Assembly (NCBI GenBank): GCA_021202895.1
Contig: JAJQCE010000016.1
Location: 26,650-61,254 of the forward strand
Direction: 5' to 3'
DNA from: Ruminococcus sp.
GTDB lineage: Bacteria > Bacillota > Clostridia > Oscillospirales > Ruminococcaceae
Length of the DNA stretch: 34,605 bases
The position numbers and the translations under genes are program-made. A model generated the notes under the pieces. It worked only from the letters and a program-made list of their open reading frames with translations. It did not search any database and was not told where the DNA came from. Every line of letters begins with the position of its first letter. Position 1 is the stretch's first letter. Shown one piece after another: positions 7,929 to 17,073 of this stretch.

Positions 7929-10343
7929 ATGGATTTATCAATGAGATGGCTTGCGGACTATGTTGACTGCGGCTGTGATACAAAGACCTTCTGCGACGGT
8001 ATGACTTTGTCAGGTTCAAAGGTTGAATGCTTTGAGCAGGAGGGAGATTATCTTAAGAATGTAGTTGTCGGAAAAATTCTTTCAGTAAAGGATCATCCTG
8101 ATTCAGACCATATGGTGATTTGTCAGGTTGATGTGGGAGACGGAGAACCGATTCAGATTGTCACTGGTGCTTCAAATGTCAGCGAGGGAGATTTTGTGCC
8201 TGTAGCGAAGCATAAATCCAGCGTGCTTCACGAGGGAAAGGTAGTTAAGATTACAAAGGGCAAGCTTAGAGGAGAGGTGTCTGACGGTATGCTCTGCTCA
8301 ATCGGCGAGCTTGGACTTACAACGCATGATTTTCCCTATGCGATAGACGACGGAATATTTATCTTAGGCGACGACTGCGACAGAACTGTCGGCAAGGATA
8401 TAAGGGAAGCTGTGGGCTTTGACGATACAAAGGTAGAGTTTGAAATAACCTCTAACCGCCCCGACTGCCTTTCTGTGCTTGGACTTGCAAGAGAAGCCTC
8501 CGCAACCTTTAATGTTCCCGTAAATATTAAAGAGCCGAGCTTTGAGGGCGTTGACGGCGATATAAATGAAATTATGTCGGTTAAAATTCATAACCCCGAG
8601 CTTTGTCCGAGATATATGTGCGGCTATGTTAAAAATGTAAAAATAGAGCCGTCGCCGCACTGGCTTAGAGAGCGTCTGCGTGCCTGCGGAGTGCGTCCGA
8701 TAAATAATTTTGTCGATATTACAAACTTTGTAATGCTCGAATACGGTCAGCCTATGCACGCTTTTGATTTGAGATATGTTGAGGGCGCTCAGATTAACAT
8801 CAGAAATGCTGTTAAGGGCGAAAGGATTACAACGCTTGACGGAATTGAAAGAGAGCTTTCGGAGGAAATGCTTGTAATTGCCGACAGCAAAAAGCCTGTG
8901 GCAGTTGCCGGAGTAATGGGCGGAGAGTACAGCGGGATTATGGACGATACCACAGCGGTGGTGTTTGAAGCGGCTTCCTTTAATGGCGCAAGCGTAAGAA
9001 CAACAGCGAAAAAGCTTGGTATGAGAACAGATGCGTCCGCAAGATTTGAAAAGGAGCTTAATCCTGAAAACGCTTACCCTGCGCTTATCAGAGCCTTTGA
9101 GCTTGTAGAGCTTCTTGGCTGCGGCGAGGTTATAAGGAGTTTTATCGACTGCGATATGTCGCAGAAAAAGGATACGGGAGTAGAATTTAATCCTGAGTGG
9201 ATAAATAATTTCCTTGGAACAGATATTGACGCTAAGCAGATGGCGGGCTATCTTGAAAGCTTAAGCTTTGAGATTAAAGACGGCAAGGTTTATGCGCCGT
9301 ACTATAGAATTGATATAGAGTGCAAGGCTGATGTGGCGGAGGAGGTCGCAAGACTTTACGGCTACAACAACATTCCTAAGACTATCATAAAGGGTCAGGC
9401 AAACGCACAGCTTACGGACAAGCAGAAATTTGACAGGCTTATTACCTCGTCAATGCTGGGAATGGGAGTTAATGAGATTACTACCTTTTCATTTATCTCG
9501 CCTAAGTATTTCGATAAAATCCGCCTGCCTAAAGACAGCAAGCTTCGCAGAGCCGTTAAAATTATGAATCCGCTTGGCGAGGACACTTCAGTTATGCGAA
9601 CTACAATTTTGCCGAGTATCTGCGAAGTAATGGCGAGAAACTACAGTTACCGTAACGATTCCTGCTATGTGTTTGAGCTTGGAAACGAGTATATTCCGCA
9701 AGACGGTGAGGAGCTTCCCACAGAGCCTGAACGTCTGGGAATAGGCTTCTATGATACAAAGAACAAGGTTGATTTTTACACTGTAAAGGGCATAATTGAG
9801 CAGCTGCTTGACAGGGGCGGTGCAGAGCAGGTTGAATTTAGCCGTCCGAGCGAGGACAGTGCGTTCGGCGAAACAGACGCTTTTCACCCCGGGAGATGCG
9901 CTTCAGCATTTGTAAACGGCAGGGAAATTGCGTTGTTCGGCGAGCTTCACCCTGAAACCTTGGAAAATTACGGAATAAACTGCCGCACATATGCCGCAAA
10001 GGTGAATGTGCCTGAGCTTATGGAGCTTTGCGTGACGCAAAAGACCTACAAGCCGCTGCCAAAGTATCCGGCGATAATGAGAGATTTGTCGCTTATCTGC
10101 GATGAGGAGCTTGCCGCCGCAGTGATTGAAAAGACGATAAGAAAGGCTTCGGGGAAGATTCTTGAAAGTATAACACTGTTTGACATTTACAGAGGAGAGC
10201 AGATAGCTCAGGGCAAAAAGAGTATATCATATTCTCTGACGTTTCGTTCTCACGAGGCTACGCTGACTGATGAGCAGGCGGATAAGACAATGGCAAAGAT
10301 TTTGAGTGCGCTCGGCGAGCAGGGCGCAGAGCTTAGAATGTAA
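7929..10343 (+). CDS. pheT: Phenylalanyl-tRNA synthetase, beta subunit
   Basis: Structural and editing subunit of PheRS. The 804 residues show the full bacterial layout: a tRNA-binding OB domain (about 40-150, with VVGKILSVKDHPDSDHMVICQV), the B3/B4 editing domain (about 210-400, with ERLRACGVRPINNFVDITN), B5 (about 400-470), a catalytic-like core (about 480-690) and the C-terminal ferredoxin-like anticodon-binding domain (about 710-804). Length is normal and no frame damage is seen. No terminator is visible after the stop, where only AT-rich sequence precedes the next promoter. Confidence 0.97.
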   Translation: MDLSMRWLADYVDCGCDTKTFCDGMTLSGSKVECFEQEGDYLKNVVVGKILSVKDHPDSDHMVICQVDVGDGEPIQIVTGASNVSEGDFVPVAKHKSSVLHEGKVVKITKGKLRGEVSDGMLCSIGELGLTTHDFPYAIDDGIFILGDDCDRTVGKDIREAVGFDDTKVEFEITSNRPDCLSVLGLAREASATFNVPVNIKEPSFEGVDGDINEIMSVKIHNPELCPRYMCGYVKNVKIEPSPHWLRERLRACGVRPINNFVDITNFVMLEYGQPMHAFDLRYVEGAQINIRNAVKGERITTLDGIERELSEEMLVIADSKKPVAVAGVMGGEYSGIMDDTTAVVFEAASFNGASVRTTAKKLGMRTDASARFEKELNPENAYPALIRAFELVELLGCGEVIRSFIDCDMSQKKDTGVEFNPEWINNFLGTDIDAKQMAGYLESLSFEIKDGKVYAPYYRIDIECKADVAEEVARLYGYNNIPKTIIKGQANAQLTDKQKFDRLITSSMLGMGVNEITTFSFISPKYFDKIRLPKDSKLRRAVKIMNPLGEDTSVMRTTILPSICEVMARNYSYRNDSCYVFELGNEYIPQDGEELPTEPERLGIGFYDTKNKVDFYTVKGIIEQLLDRGGAEQVEFSRPSEDSAFGETDAFHPGRCASAFVNGREIALFGELHPETLENYGINCRTYAAKVNVPELMELCVTQKTYKPLPKYPAIMRDLSLICDEELAAAVIEKTIRKASGKILESITLFDIYRGEQIAQGKKSISYSLTFRSHEATLTDEQADKTMAKILSALGEQGAELRM

Positions 10344-10392
10344 ATTTTTTTTAAATCTTTTTGTGCAGAATGTACAATTTTTTGCAAAGGAC

Positions 10393-10421
10393 TTGTTATT
10401 TTCAAAGAAATGCGTTATAAT
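10393..10421 (+). promoter_or_regulatory. Promoter of ireB
   Basis: TTGTTA at 10393-10398, 17-bp spacer, TATAAT at 10416-10421. It lies about 84 bp before the start codon. Confidence 0.65.
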
Positions 10422-10504
10422 AATAGTGAGAGATATTATTGAAGATATGACTGTTTAGAAAACAGCTTTGAGTTACGCAAGCAAGAGCAAAGGAGTTGAG
10501 CTTC

Positions 10505-10759
10505 ATGCACGATCGAACTGTTGAGTTTTCCGCTCTTAAGGAAAACGACGACGAACTGAAAGCCACATTAAAGACCGTTTACGAGGCTTTGGTAGAAAAG
10601 GGCTACAATCCAATTAATCAGATAGTAGGTTATATTCTTTCAGAGGATCCGACCTACATAACCACATACAACAACGCCAGAAGTCTTATTCGCCATATAG
10701 ACAGAGATGAGCTGCTACAGGAGCTTGTTAAGAGCTATCTTGAGATTAACAAGCTTTGA
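10505..10759 (+). CDS. ireB: IreB family regulatory protein (UPF0297)
   Basis: An 84-residue protein of the IreB/YrzL family, a small helical dimer. In Enterococcus faecalis, IreB is a substrate of the PASTA kinase IreK and acts in cephalosporin tolerance. The family hallmarks are visible: an N-terminal Thr followed by [35 protein letters not shown], and a basic/acidic C-terminus. The frame is open to a TTG at 10496, but AAAGGAG at 10489-10495 points to the ATG at 10505. In many Firmicutes it sits beside ruvX and a UPF0473 gene. Here it stands alone with its own promoter and terminator. Confidence 0.9.
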   Translation: MHDRTVEFSALKENDDELKATLKTVYEALVEKGYNPINQIVGYILSEDPTYITTYNNARSLIRHIDRDELLQELVKSYLEINKL

Positions 10760-10843
10760 TGTGTGTGATAAAGACAGAATTAATTGTCAGACCTTGGATG
10801 TGACTGTAATATTAGTTTAACTGTGCTTTAAAGGCGATTTATG

Positions 10844-10876
10844 AGCGGCGGAAGAGCTTCGCCGCTTTTGTTTTTA
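10844..10876 (+). terminator. Terminator after ireB
   Basis: AGCGGCG (10844-10850) pairs with CGCCGCT (10860-10866), followed by TTTGTTTTT. Confidence 0.88.
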
Positions 10877-10983
10877 AAGCTGCTGCTTGACAGACTGCTT
10901 TTCGGTAATAAATCTGAGATTGTCCGAATAAAATAATTCATAAATAATGGCACTTGTGTCTGTTAAGATGGAGGAGTTATTTT

Positions 10984-12144
10984 ATGTTCGGACGGGTTTT
11001 AACATTTTTAACTGCCGTAACTACAGCAGTGTGCGGTATGACGGCAGATGTGTATGCCGATGAAGCTCAACAGGATAGTGCGCAGAGCGTTGACGCTCAG
11101 AGTGTGTATGTCTGCGAGATTAACTCATCTCAAACGCTATATGAGCAAAATTCAGAGCAGACGCTTCCAATGGGGCATATGGTTAAGCTTATGACGGTGC
11201 TTATCTGCGCTGAGGAGCTTGAAAAGGGAGCACTTTCGCTTGACGAAACGGTGACGGTTTCAGTGAACGCAAATTCAAAGCAGGGAACTCAGATTTGGCT
11301 TGAGGTCGGCGAAAGGGTGAGCGTGGAGGACTTGCTTAAGGCTATAATTGTCGGAAATGCGAACGATGCCTGCACAGCTCTTGCAGAGCGGCTGTCAGGC
11401 GACGAGGAAGCTTATGTTCAGCGGCTTAACAAGCGTGCGAAACGGCTAGGAATGAGCAATACGGTTTTTGCCGATTGCACGGGCACAGATTTGCAAACGG
11501 TTTCTACAGCTAAGGATATAGCGATTTTGTCCTGCGAAATTGCAAAGTATGAGAATTTAAAGGTCTACTTTACCACATGGATAGATAATGTTAGAGGCGG
11601 TCTGACAGAGCTTGTCAGCACTAACCGCCTGATAAGGACGTATAAGGGAATACTGGGTATGAAAGCCTGCGCTTCTAGTGAGAGCGGCGAGTGTATAAGT
11701 GCCTGCGCAAAAAGAGGAAATCTGGGGATTTGCGTAGTGCTTCTGGGCTGTTCGGACAGCGAAGGCAAAATAGACGCCGCTGAATCGCTGCTTGACGAGA
11801 GCTTTGAGAGCTACAGTTATTTTCTGCCTGAAATTGACAAGAGCTATCTTGAACCGATAAAGGTTACGGGCGGCAGAAAGCTTTCAGTCAAGGTTGAAGC
11901 TGAAAATCTGAGCGGAGCGGTGATTGACGCAGGAGGCGAGGAAGCGATAGAGCTTGAAGCCGATATAAAGGACTCGGTTGAAGCTCCTGTGAGCAAAGGC
12001 GATGTGCTTGGAAAAATTACCTGCAAAAATTCGGACGAAACGCTTATAACTGTAAATATCGTCGCCGCAGAGAATGTACAAACTATGAATTTTGGCTATG
12101 CATTAAAAAGCTGTTTGTTAAATCTGCTAAATTGTAACCATTAA
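10984..12144 (+). CDS. Secreted DacF-like protein lacking the penicillin-binding active site
   Basis: Homologous along its whole length to D-alanyl-D-alanine carboxypeptidases (peptidase S11, DacF/PBP5 type), which trim peptidoglycan side chains. A signal peptide covers residues 1-25 (cleavage likely after VYA). The S11 domain runs to about 265, and a PBP5 C-terminal beta domain to about 365. All three catalytic motifs are altered: SxxK is H65-M-V-K68, SxN is N125-A-N127 and KTG is K227-A-C229. The surrounding blocks (KLMTVL, NDACTALAE, NTVFADCTGTD, NRLIRTYKGILGMK) are well kept and the frame is intact. It should therefore be unable to acylate, and a structural or ligand-binding role is inferred. 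TGGAGGAG supports this ATG over a TTG at 10954. Confidence 0.85.
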   Translation: MFGRVLTFLTAVTTAVCGMTADVYADEAQQDSAQSVDAQSVYVCEINSSQTLYEQNSEQTLPMGHMVKLMTVLICAEELEKGALSLDETVTVSVNANSKQGTQIWLEVGERVSVEDLLKAIIVGNANDACTALAERLSGDEEAYVQRLNKRAKRLGMSNTVFADCTGTDLQTVSTAKDIAILSCEIAKYENLKVYFTTWIDNVRGGLTELVSTNRLIRTYKGILGMKACASSESGECISACAKRGNLGICVVLLGCSDSEGKIDAAESLLDESFESYSYFLPEIDKSYLEPIKVTGGRKLSVKVEAENLSGAVIDAGGEEAIELEADIKDSVEAPVSKGDVLGKITCKNSDETLITVNIVAAENVQTMNFGYALKSCLLNLLNCNH

Positions 12145-12188
12145 AATTGTGAGGTTTATACAAAACTTGACTTGTCTAAGAAAAAGTC

Positions 12189-12217
12189 TTGAAAAATTCA
12201 CAAAAGTATTGTATAAT
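12189..12217 (+). promoter_or_regulatory. Promoter of pgi
   Basis: TTGAAA at 12189-12194, 17-bp spacer, TATAAT at 12212-12217. It lies about 70 bp before the pgi start. Confidence 0.72.
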
Positions 12218-12287
12218 AAAATTAGAGGGAAAGACTGCACAGTTTTTGTGCTAATGCAAGACAAGTAAGGAAAGGAATGGAATTAAA

Positions 12288-13616
12288 ATGGCTGTTAAAC
12301 TTAACGCAAAGTATCTTGATTCGTTTATATCGGAGCAGGAATATTCATCGATTGCCCCTATTGTGACGGCGGCGCATAAGACTCTTGTGAGCAAGAGCGG
12401 AGCAGGCTCTGACTTTTTAGGCTGGGTAGATTTGCCTGTAAGCTATGACAAGGAGGAGTTTGAGAGGATAAAGGCTGCCGCTAAGCGTATTCAGGAGAGC
12501 TGCGATGTACTTATCGTTATCGGAATAGGCGGTTCGTATCTTGGAGCAAGAGCGGTTATCGAGGCTCTTAAGTCAACGCTTTACAACAATCTGCCGAAAA
12601 GCACTCCTGATATTTACTATGTTGGAAACAGCATAAATCCGACATACCTTAACGATGTGCTTAAGATATGCGAGGGAAAGGATATTTGTGTAAACGTAAT
12701 TTCAAAGTCGGGAACGACTACGGAGCCAGCGTTGGCGTTCAGGATTTTCAAGAAGCTTGTTGAGGATAAGTACGGCAAGGAGGAGGCAAGGAAGAGAATC
12801 TTTGCGACTACCGACAAGGCGAAGGGCACGCTCAAGGAGCTTTCTAACACGCAGGGTTATGAAACCTTTGTAGTTCCTGACGATGTGGGCGGACGCTTTT
12901 CAGTGCTTACCGCTGTAGGACTGCTTCCTATTGCGGTGGCAGGGATAGATATTGACAAGCTTATGGCAGGAGCGGCTAAGGGCAGAGAGAAATATTCTGC
13001 CGATGACGGAAACGACTGCTACAAGTATGCGGCGATAAGAAATATTCTTTATAACAAGGGCAAGAGTGTTGAGATGCTCATAAGCTACGACCCGAGCTTT
13101 GCAATGATGAACGAGTGGTTCAAGCAGCTTTTCGGCGAGAGCGAGGGCAAGGATCAAAAGGGAATTTTCCCGTCCTCCGCTGTATTTTCAACCGATTTAC
13201 ATTCGCTAGGGCAGTTTATTCAGGACGGTTCGAGGATTATGTTTGAAACCGTTGTCGATATAAAAGAGCCGCAGACGGACTTGTATCTTAAGCCTGATGA
13301 GGAAAATCTTGATGGACTTAATTTTCTCACTAATCAGAACATGAGCATTGTAAACCGCAAGGCTTTTCAGGGTACAATTTTAGCTCATACAGAGGGCGGA
13401 GTTCCTAACGTTGTTTTAGAGCTTGACGATGTAAGCGAGGAAACGCTTGGAGAGCTTATCTATTTCTTTGAAAAGGCTTGTGCAATAAGCGGCTATATGC
13501 TAGGAGTTAATCCGTTTAATCAGCCCGGAGTCGAGAGCTACAAGAAGAATATGTTTGCACTTTTAGGCAAGCCTGGGTATGAGGATGCAAAGGCGCAGTT
13601 GGAGGCTAAGCTGTAA
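12288..13616 (+). CDS. pgi: Glucose-6-phosphate isomerase
   Basis: Interconverts glucose 6-phosphate and fructose 6-phosphate in glycolysis and gluconeogenesis. It has 442 residues, the short form normal in Firmicutes. Recognisable are [18 protein letters not shown] (sugar-phosphate site), [32 protein letters not shown], the catalytic glutamate region of [10 protein letters not shown], and [13 protein letters not shown], in which the conserved lysine lies. AAGGAAAGGAA precedes the ATG. No terminator with a U-tract follows; a GC-rich imperfect hairpin near 13635-13670 is all that separates it from the next gene. Confidence 0.97.
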   Translation: MAVKLNAKYLDSFISEQEYSSIAPIVTAAHKTLVSKSGAGSDFLGWVDLPVSYDKEEFERIKAAAKRIQESCDVLIVIGIGGSYLGARAVIEALKSTLYNNLPKSTPDIYYVGNSINPTYLNDVLKICEGKDICVNVISKSGTTTEPALAFRIFKKLVEDKYGKEEARKRIFATTDKAKGTLKELSNTQGYETFVVPDDVGGRFSVLTAVGLLPIAVAGIDIDKLMAGAAKGREKYSADDGNDCYKYAAIRNILYNKGKSVEMLISYDPSFAMMNEWFKQLFGESEGKDQKGIFPSSAVFSTDLHSLGQFIQDGSRIMFETVVDIKEPQTDLYLKPDEENLDGLNFLTNQNMSIVNRKAFQGTILAHTEGGVPNVVLELDDVSEETLGELIYFFEKACAISGYMLGVNPFNQPGVESYKKNMFALLGKPGYEDAKAQLEAKL

Positions 13617-13704
13617 ACTAAGGATGTAATTTGCGCCGAAAGCTGTGCTGTGCGGCTCTAGCGGCGTTAAATAAAATCAATAAGACAGAAATGGAGATTT
13701 AATT

Positions 13705-14109
13705 ATGATTAATTTAATACCTGGAAAAAAAGGAACTGGAAAAACCAAAATCCTAGTTGACGCTATAACTGAAGCGTCCGAAAAGGCGACGGGCTATATT
13801 GTGTGCATAGAAAGAGGCATGAAGCTGACGTATGATATTCCGCACAAGGTAAGACTTGTAGACGCAGAGGAGTACGGAATTACCAGCTACGATACCTTCT
13901 ACGGCTTTGTAGCGGGAATGCTTGCGGGAAACTATGACATTCAGGAGATTTATGTTGACGGAATCTTAAGAATCGGCGGCAGAGATTACGAGGAGCTTGG
14001 AGATATGCTTGAAAAGCTTGCGATACTTGCCAAGGATATTAAGGTAGTATTTACAATTTCAGCAGAGCCTGACGACCTGCCGAGCGATGTGAGAGCGTTT
14101 ATCAAGTGA
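13705..14109 (+). CDS. Small P-loop protein of unknown function
   Basis: A 134-residue cytoplasmic protein. Walker A is clear at the N-terminus (G7-KKGTG-K13-T14). A Walker B-like strand, EIYVDGI, places D85 after hydrophobic residues, and VVFTISAEPDDLP follows near the end. It is too short for a AAA+ or ABC domain and looks like a minimal P-loop NTPase. Similar short proteins occur in other Clostridia, but no function is known to me. It starts 88 bp after pgi with GGAG before the ATG, so read-through from pgi is likely. ATP or GTP binding is inferred from the motif only. Confidence 0.72.
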   Translation: MINLIPGKKGTGKTKILVDAITEASEKATGYIVCIERGMKLTYDIPHKVRLVDAEEYGITSYDTFYGFVAGMLAGNYDIQEIYVDGILRIGGRDYEELGDMLEKLAILAKDIKVVFTISAEPDDLPSDVRAFIK

Positions 14110-14138
14110 ACTTTTTCTGAATTTAGTCAAAAAAGTGC

Positions 14139-14167
14139 TTGACAAATTTGTTTGAATAGGCTATAAT
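14139..14167 (+). promoter_or_regulatory. Promoter of the DUF177-rpmF operon
   Basis: TTGACA at 14139-14144, 17-bp spacer, TATAAT at 14162-14167. Both hexamers are perfect consensus. Confidence 0.85.
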
Positions 14168-14214
14168 AATCTTTGTGATGTTTTTACATCAGTGAAAGGG
14201 AGAAATCTGTTAAT

Positions 14215-14685
14215 ATGATTTTACAGCTTAAAACGCTTTTTGAGCTTGAGGGGAGCGAAGTTGAAATAAACGAGAGCGTACCCATAGACGAGCTTGAAAA
14301 ATTGCAGCCGTTCATGAGCTTTGCGAAAGCTGTGAAGATTTCAGGCAGGGCTAAAAACCACGTTGGCATGGTTACGCTTGATTTTACAGTTGACGCTGTG
14401 CTTGAGCTTGAGTGCGACAGGTGTTTAACGGCGTTTGAGAGGGAATACAGCTTTGATTTTCATCATGTGCTTACCAGAGAGCTTGCGAATGAAAGCGATG
14501 AGGACAGCGATGAATTTGACGAGTATATAGTGTGTCCTGACAATACGCTTGATTTAAGCGAGCTTGCTCTGGTTGATTTACGGCTTAGCCTGCCGACAAA
14601 GATTCTCTGCAAGGAGGATTGTCTGGGGCTGTGTCCTAAGTGTGGGGCGAATCTCAATGAAACAAGCTGTGGCTGCGAAGATTAA
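14215..14685 (+). CDS. DUF177 (YceD) family protein
   Basis: A 156-residue member of the YceD/DUF177 family, which is nearly always encoded directly before the ribosomal L32 gene. In plants and Escherichia coli it has been linked to 23S rRNA accumulation. The family marks are CDRCL in the middle (C-x2-C) and an acidic stretch. The C-terminal cysteine block CKEDCLGLCPKCGANLN ends in CGCED and probably binds zinc. AAGGGAG lies before the ATG. rpmF follows after 22 bases. Confidence 0.9.
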   Translation: MILQLKTLFELEGSEVEINESVPIDELEKLQPFMSFAKAVKISGRAKNHVGMVTLDFTVDAVLELECDRCLTAFEREYSFDFHHVLTRELANESDEDSDEFDEYIVCPDNTLDLSELALVDLRLSLPTKILCKEDCLGLCPKCGANLNETSCGCED

Positions 14686-14707
14686 AAAGAATTAAGGAGG
14701 TGCCAAA

Positions 14708-14890
14708 ATGGCAGTACCAAAGAGAAAAACTTCTAAGGCAAGACGTGACAAAAGACGTTCTAACGTATGGAAGCTTGATGCGCCTGCTCTGAGCAGATGC
14801 TCAAACTGCGGCGAGCTTACCTCTCCGCACAAGGTATGCAAACACTGCGGATATTATAAGGGCGTTGAGGTAATCAGCAAGGAGGACTGA
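14708..14890 (+). CDS. rpmF: Ribosomal protein L32
   Basis: A 60-residue component of the large ribosomal subunit. The start MAVPKRKTSKARRDKRRS is diagnostic. The zinc-binding form is present, with C-x2-C in CSNCG and C-x2-C in CKHCG. A near-perfect AAGGAGGTG precedes the ATG. In many bacteria plsX and fab genes follow, but here a terminator and der follow instead. Confidence 0.97.
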   Translation: MAVPKRKTSKARRDKRRSNVWKLDAPALSRCSNCGELTSPHKVCKHCGYYKGVEVISKED

Positions 14891-14955
14891 TTGTCCTTAA
14901 GGACAGTTGTGTTCAATATGCTTGACCTCTGCTATGTTCAGGCAGCGAGTTTTTA

Positions 14956-14992
14956 AAAGCAGAGAAGGCAACTCCTCTGCTTTATTTTATTT
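14956..14992 (+). terminator. Terminator after rpmF
   Basis: AAAGCAGAG (14956-14964) pairs with CTCTGCTTT (14975-14983), followed by ATTTTATTT. A separate 12-bp palindrome (GTCCTTAAGGAC) lies near 14893, just after the stop codon. Confidence 0.75.
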
Positions 14993-15051
14993 AGGCAGGG
15001 AATAGCTCTGCAAGCTTAGGAAATACTATTTTAAAAAGTGAGATGAGAAAA

Positions 15052-16380
15052 ATGGCTTTGCCTTTGGTGGCGGTGGTTGGACGTCCTAACGTCGGAAAAT
15101 CCACGCTTTTTAACAAGCTTATAGGCGAGAGGCTTTCGATAGTTGACGACACTCCCGGTGTTACCAGAGATCGTATTTACGCCAAGTGCGAATGGCTGGG
15201 GCATGAATTTATGCTTGTGGATACGGGCGGAATCGAGCTTGCTTCACAGGACAATATGCTTATGCTCATGCGCCGTCAGGCTGAGCTTGCGATTACGAGT
15301 GCACAGGTGATAATTTTAGTTGTTGATTTAAAGTGCGGAGTGACTGCGGCGGATGAGGATGTGGCGGTTATGTTGAGAAAATCGGGCAAGCCTGTGGTTC
15401 TCTGCGTCAACAAATGCGATAATGTAGGTTCACTTCCTGCTGGATTTTATGAATTTTACAATTTAGGACTATCAGATCCGATAGCGGTTTCATCTGTTCA
15501 CGGACATGGGACGGGAGATTTGCTTGACGAGGTTTTAAAGAACATTCCTGAAGATTCTGAGGAGGCTTATGACGAGGACGTAATAAGGGTTGCGGTTATC
15601 GGAAAGCCTAATGTGGGAAAGTCATCTCTCATAAACCGTCTGTGCGGAGAGGAGAGGACGATTGTTTCTGATATGGCAGGAACTACCCGCGATGCTACGG
15701 ACACCTATGTAGAAAATGACCATGGGAAGTTTGTATTTATAGACACGGCGGGAATCCGCAGAAAGTCCAAGGTGTTTGAAAATGTGGAGCGGTACAGCGT
15801 GCTTAGAGCCTACATGGCGGTAGACCGCGCAGATGTGGCTGTGGTTGTGATTGACGCACTCGAGGGCTTCACCGAGCAGGATTCAAAGGTTGCGGGCTAT
15901 GCTCATGAAAAGGGCAAAGCGATTGTGATTGCGGTGAACAAGTGGGACGCTCTTGAAAAGGACGGTTCGACTATGAACGAGTACACAAAGAAGTTAGAGA
16001 GCGATTTTAGCTTTATGAGCTATGCGCCGTTTGTATTTATTTCGGCTAAAAACGGTACTCGCATGGACAAGCTTCTTGAGATGATAAAGTACACTGCGCA
16101 GCAGAACAGCGCATATATTTCAACTGGAAAGCTCAACGATGTGCTTGCCTATGCTACCGCCCGTGTACAGCCTCCGTCGGACAAGGGCAGGCGGCTCAAG
16201 CTGTACTATATAACCCAGTCGTCAACTAAGCCGCCAACATTTGTTATATTTGTAAACAGGGCGGATTTATTTCATTTTTCGTACAGACGGTATATAGAAA
16301 ATCAAATCCGTGAAACCTTTTCGCTTGATGGAACGCCGATAGTGTTAGTTGTCCGCGAGCGTGACCAAAAGGACGTGTAA
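15052..16380 (+). CDS. der: GTPase Der (EngA), 50S ribosome assembly
   Basis: An essential tandem-GTPase that helps mature the large ribosomal subunit. The first G domain shows GRPNVGKST, TPGVTRD, DTGG and NKCD. The second shows GKPNVGKSS, AGTTRD, DTAG and NKWD. A KH-like domain closes the protein (about 350-442). From the ATG at 15052 the protein has 442 residues and starts MALPLVAVVGRPNVGKS, as homologues do. The in-frame ATG at 15043 adds three residues and has no ribosome binding site. plsY follows after 15 bases. Confidence 0.96.
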   Translation: MALPLVAVVGRPNVGKSTLFNKLIGERLSIVDDTPGVTRDRIYAKCEWLGHEFMLVDTGGIELASQDNMLMLMRRQAELAITSAQVIILVVDLKCGVTAADEDVAVMLRKSGKPVVLCVNKCDNVGSLPAGFYEFYNLGLSDPIAVSSVHGHGTGDLLDEVLKNIPEDSEEAYDEDVIRVAVIGKPNVGKSSLINRLCGEERTIVSDMAGTTRDATDTYVENDHGKFVFIDTAGIRRKSKVFENVERYSVLRAYMAVDRADVAVVVIDALEGFTEQDSKVAGYAHEKGKAIVIAVNKWDALEKDGSTMNEYTKKLESDFSFMSYAPFVFISAKNGTRMDKLLEMIKYTAQQNSAYISTGKLNDVLAYATARVQPPSDKGRRLKLYYITQSSTKPPTFVIFVNRADLFHFSYRRYIENQIRETFSLDGTPIVLVVRERDQKDV

Positions 16381-16395
16381 GGAGGTAAATGCGGA

Positions 16396-17046
16396 ATGAT
16401 TTACGCAGTATGCCTTATAGCAGTCGCAGTGGTATGCTATTTATGGGGCAGCCTTAATTCGGCGATAATTGTCGTGAGGCTTTTAGAGCATGAGGATATA
16501 CGTGAAAAGGGAAGCAAAAACGCAGGGCTTACCAATGTACTGAGAGTTTACGGCAATAGAGATGCGCTTGTTACGCTTATATGCGATTTATTCAAGGGGA
16601 TTATAGCAGTAGTTGCCGCTAGGCTTATAGTGAGCAATCTGCTTGACGTTACCTTTTTCGGCAACTCAATATTTATAGGCTATGTAGCTGGATTTTTCTC
16701 AATGCTTGGACATATCTTTCCGATATACTACGGCTTTCACGGCGGCAAAGGAGTGCTTATCACAGCTACAACGCTTATAGCTGTAGATCCGATAAGCTGC
16801 GCAAGTGCGATTGTAGTTTTCGCAATTGTATTAACGGCGACAAAGTATGTGTCGGTAGGCTCTATAAGCGCAGCTGTGGCTTTCCCAATAATCACGATAG
16901 CTTCGCAGACGGTAAGAGGAACGCCTGGACGGTGGGAAAACCTTCTGATGTCGGTGCTTATTTGCGCACTTATAATTTATATGCACAAGCCGAACATTAT
17001 ACGTTTAAAAAACGGCACGGAAAATAAATTTGGAAAGAAATCCTAG
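16396..17046 (+). CDS. plsY: Acyl-phosphate:glycerol-3-phosphate acyltransferase
   Basis: An integral membrane enzyme that moves an acyl group from acyl-phosphate to glycerol 3-phosphate, the first committed step of phospholipid synthesis. The 216 residues contain several membrane helices. The three family motifs are present: GSLNSA, GSKNAGLTNVLR (usually GSxNAGATN) and FHGGKGV. It lies between der and gpsA, and gpsA makes its substrate. AGGAGG precedes the start. Confidence 0.95.
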   Translation: MIYAVCLIAVAVVCYLWGSLNSAIIVVRLLEHEDIREKGSKNAGLTNVLRVYGNRDALVTLICDLFKGIIAVVAARLIVSNLLDVTFFGNSIFIGYVAGFFSMLGHIFPIYYGFHGGKGVLITATTLIAVDPISCASAIVVFAIVLTATKYVSVGSISAAVAFPIITIASQTVRGTPGRWENLLMSVLICALIIYMHKPNIIRLKNGTENKFGKKS

Positions 17047-17073
17047 TAGGAGTTTGGAGTCAGGAGTTTTAAA

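Noticed and set aside
10954-10983. Extended start of the DacF-like gene
   Set aside because: The signal peptide starts at MFGRVL, and TGGAGGAG lies within the extension.
13635-13672. Terminator after pgi
   Set aside because: CGCCG/CGGCG can pair but the loop is large and no T-run follows.
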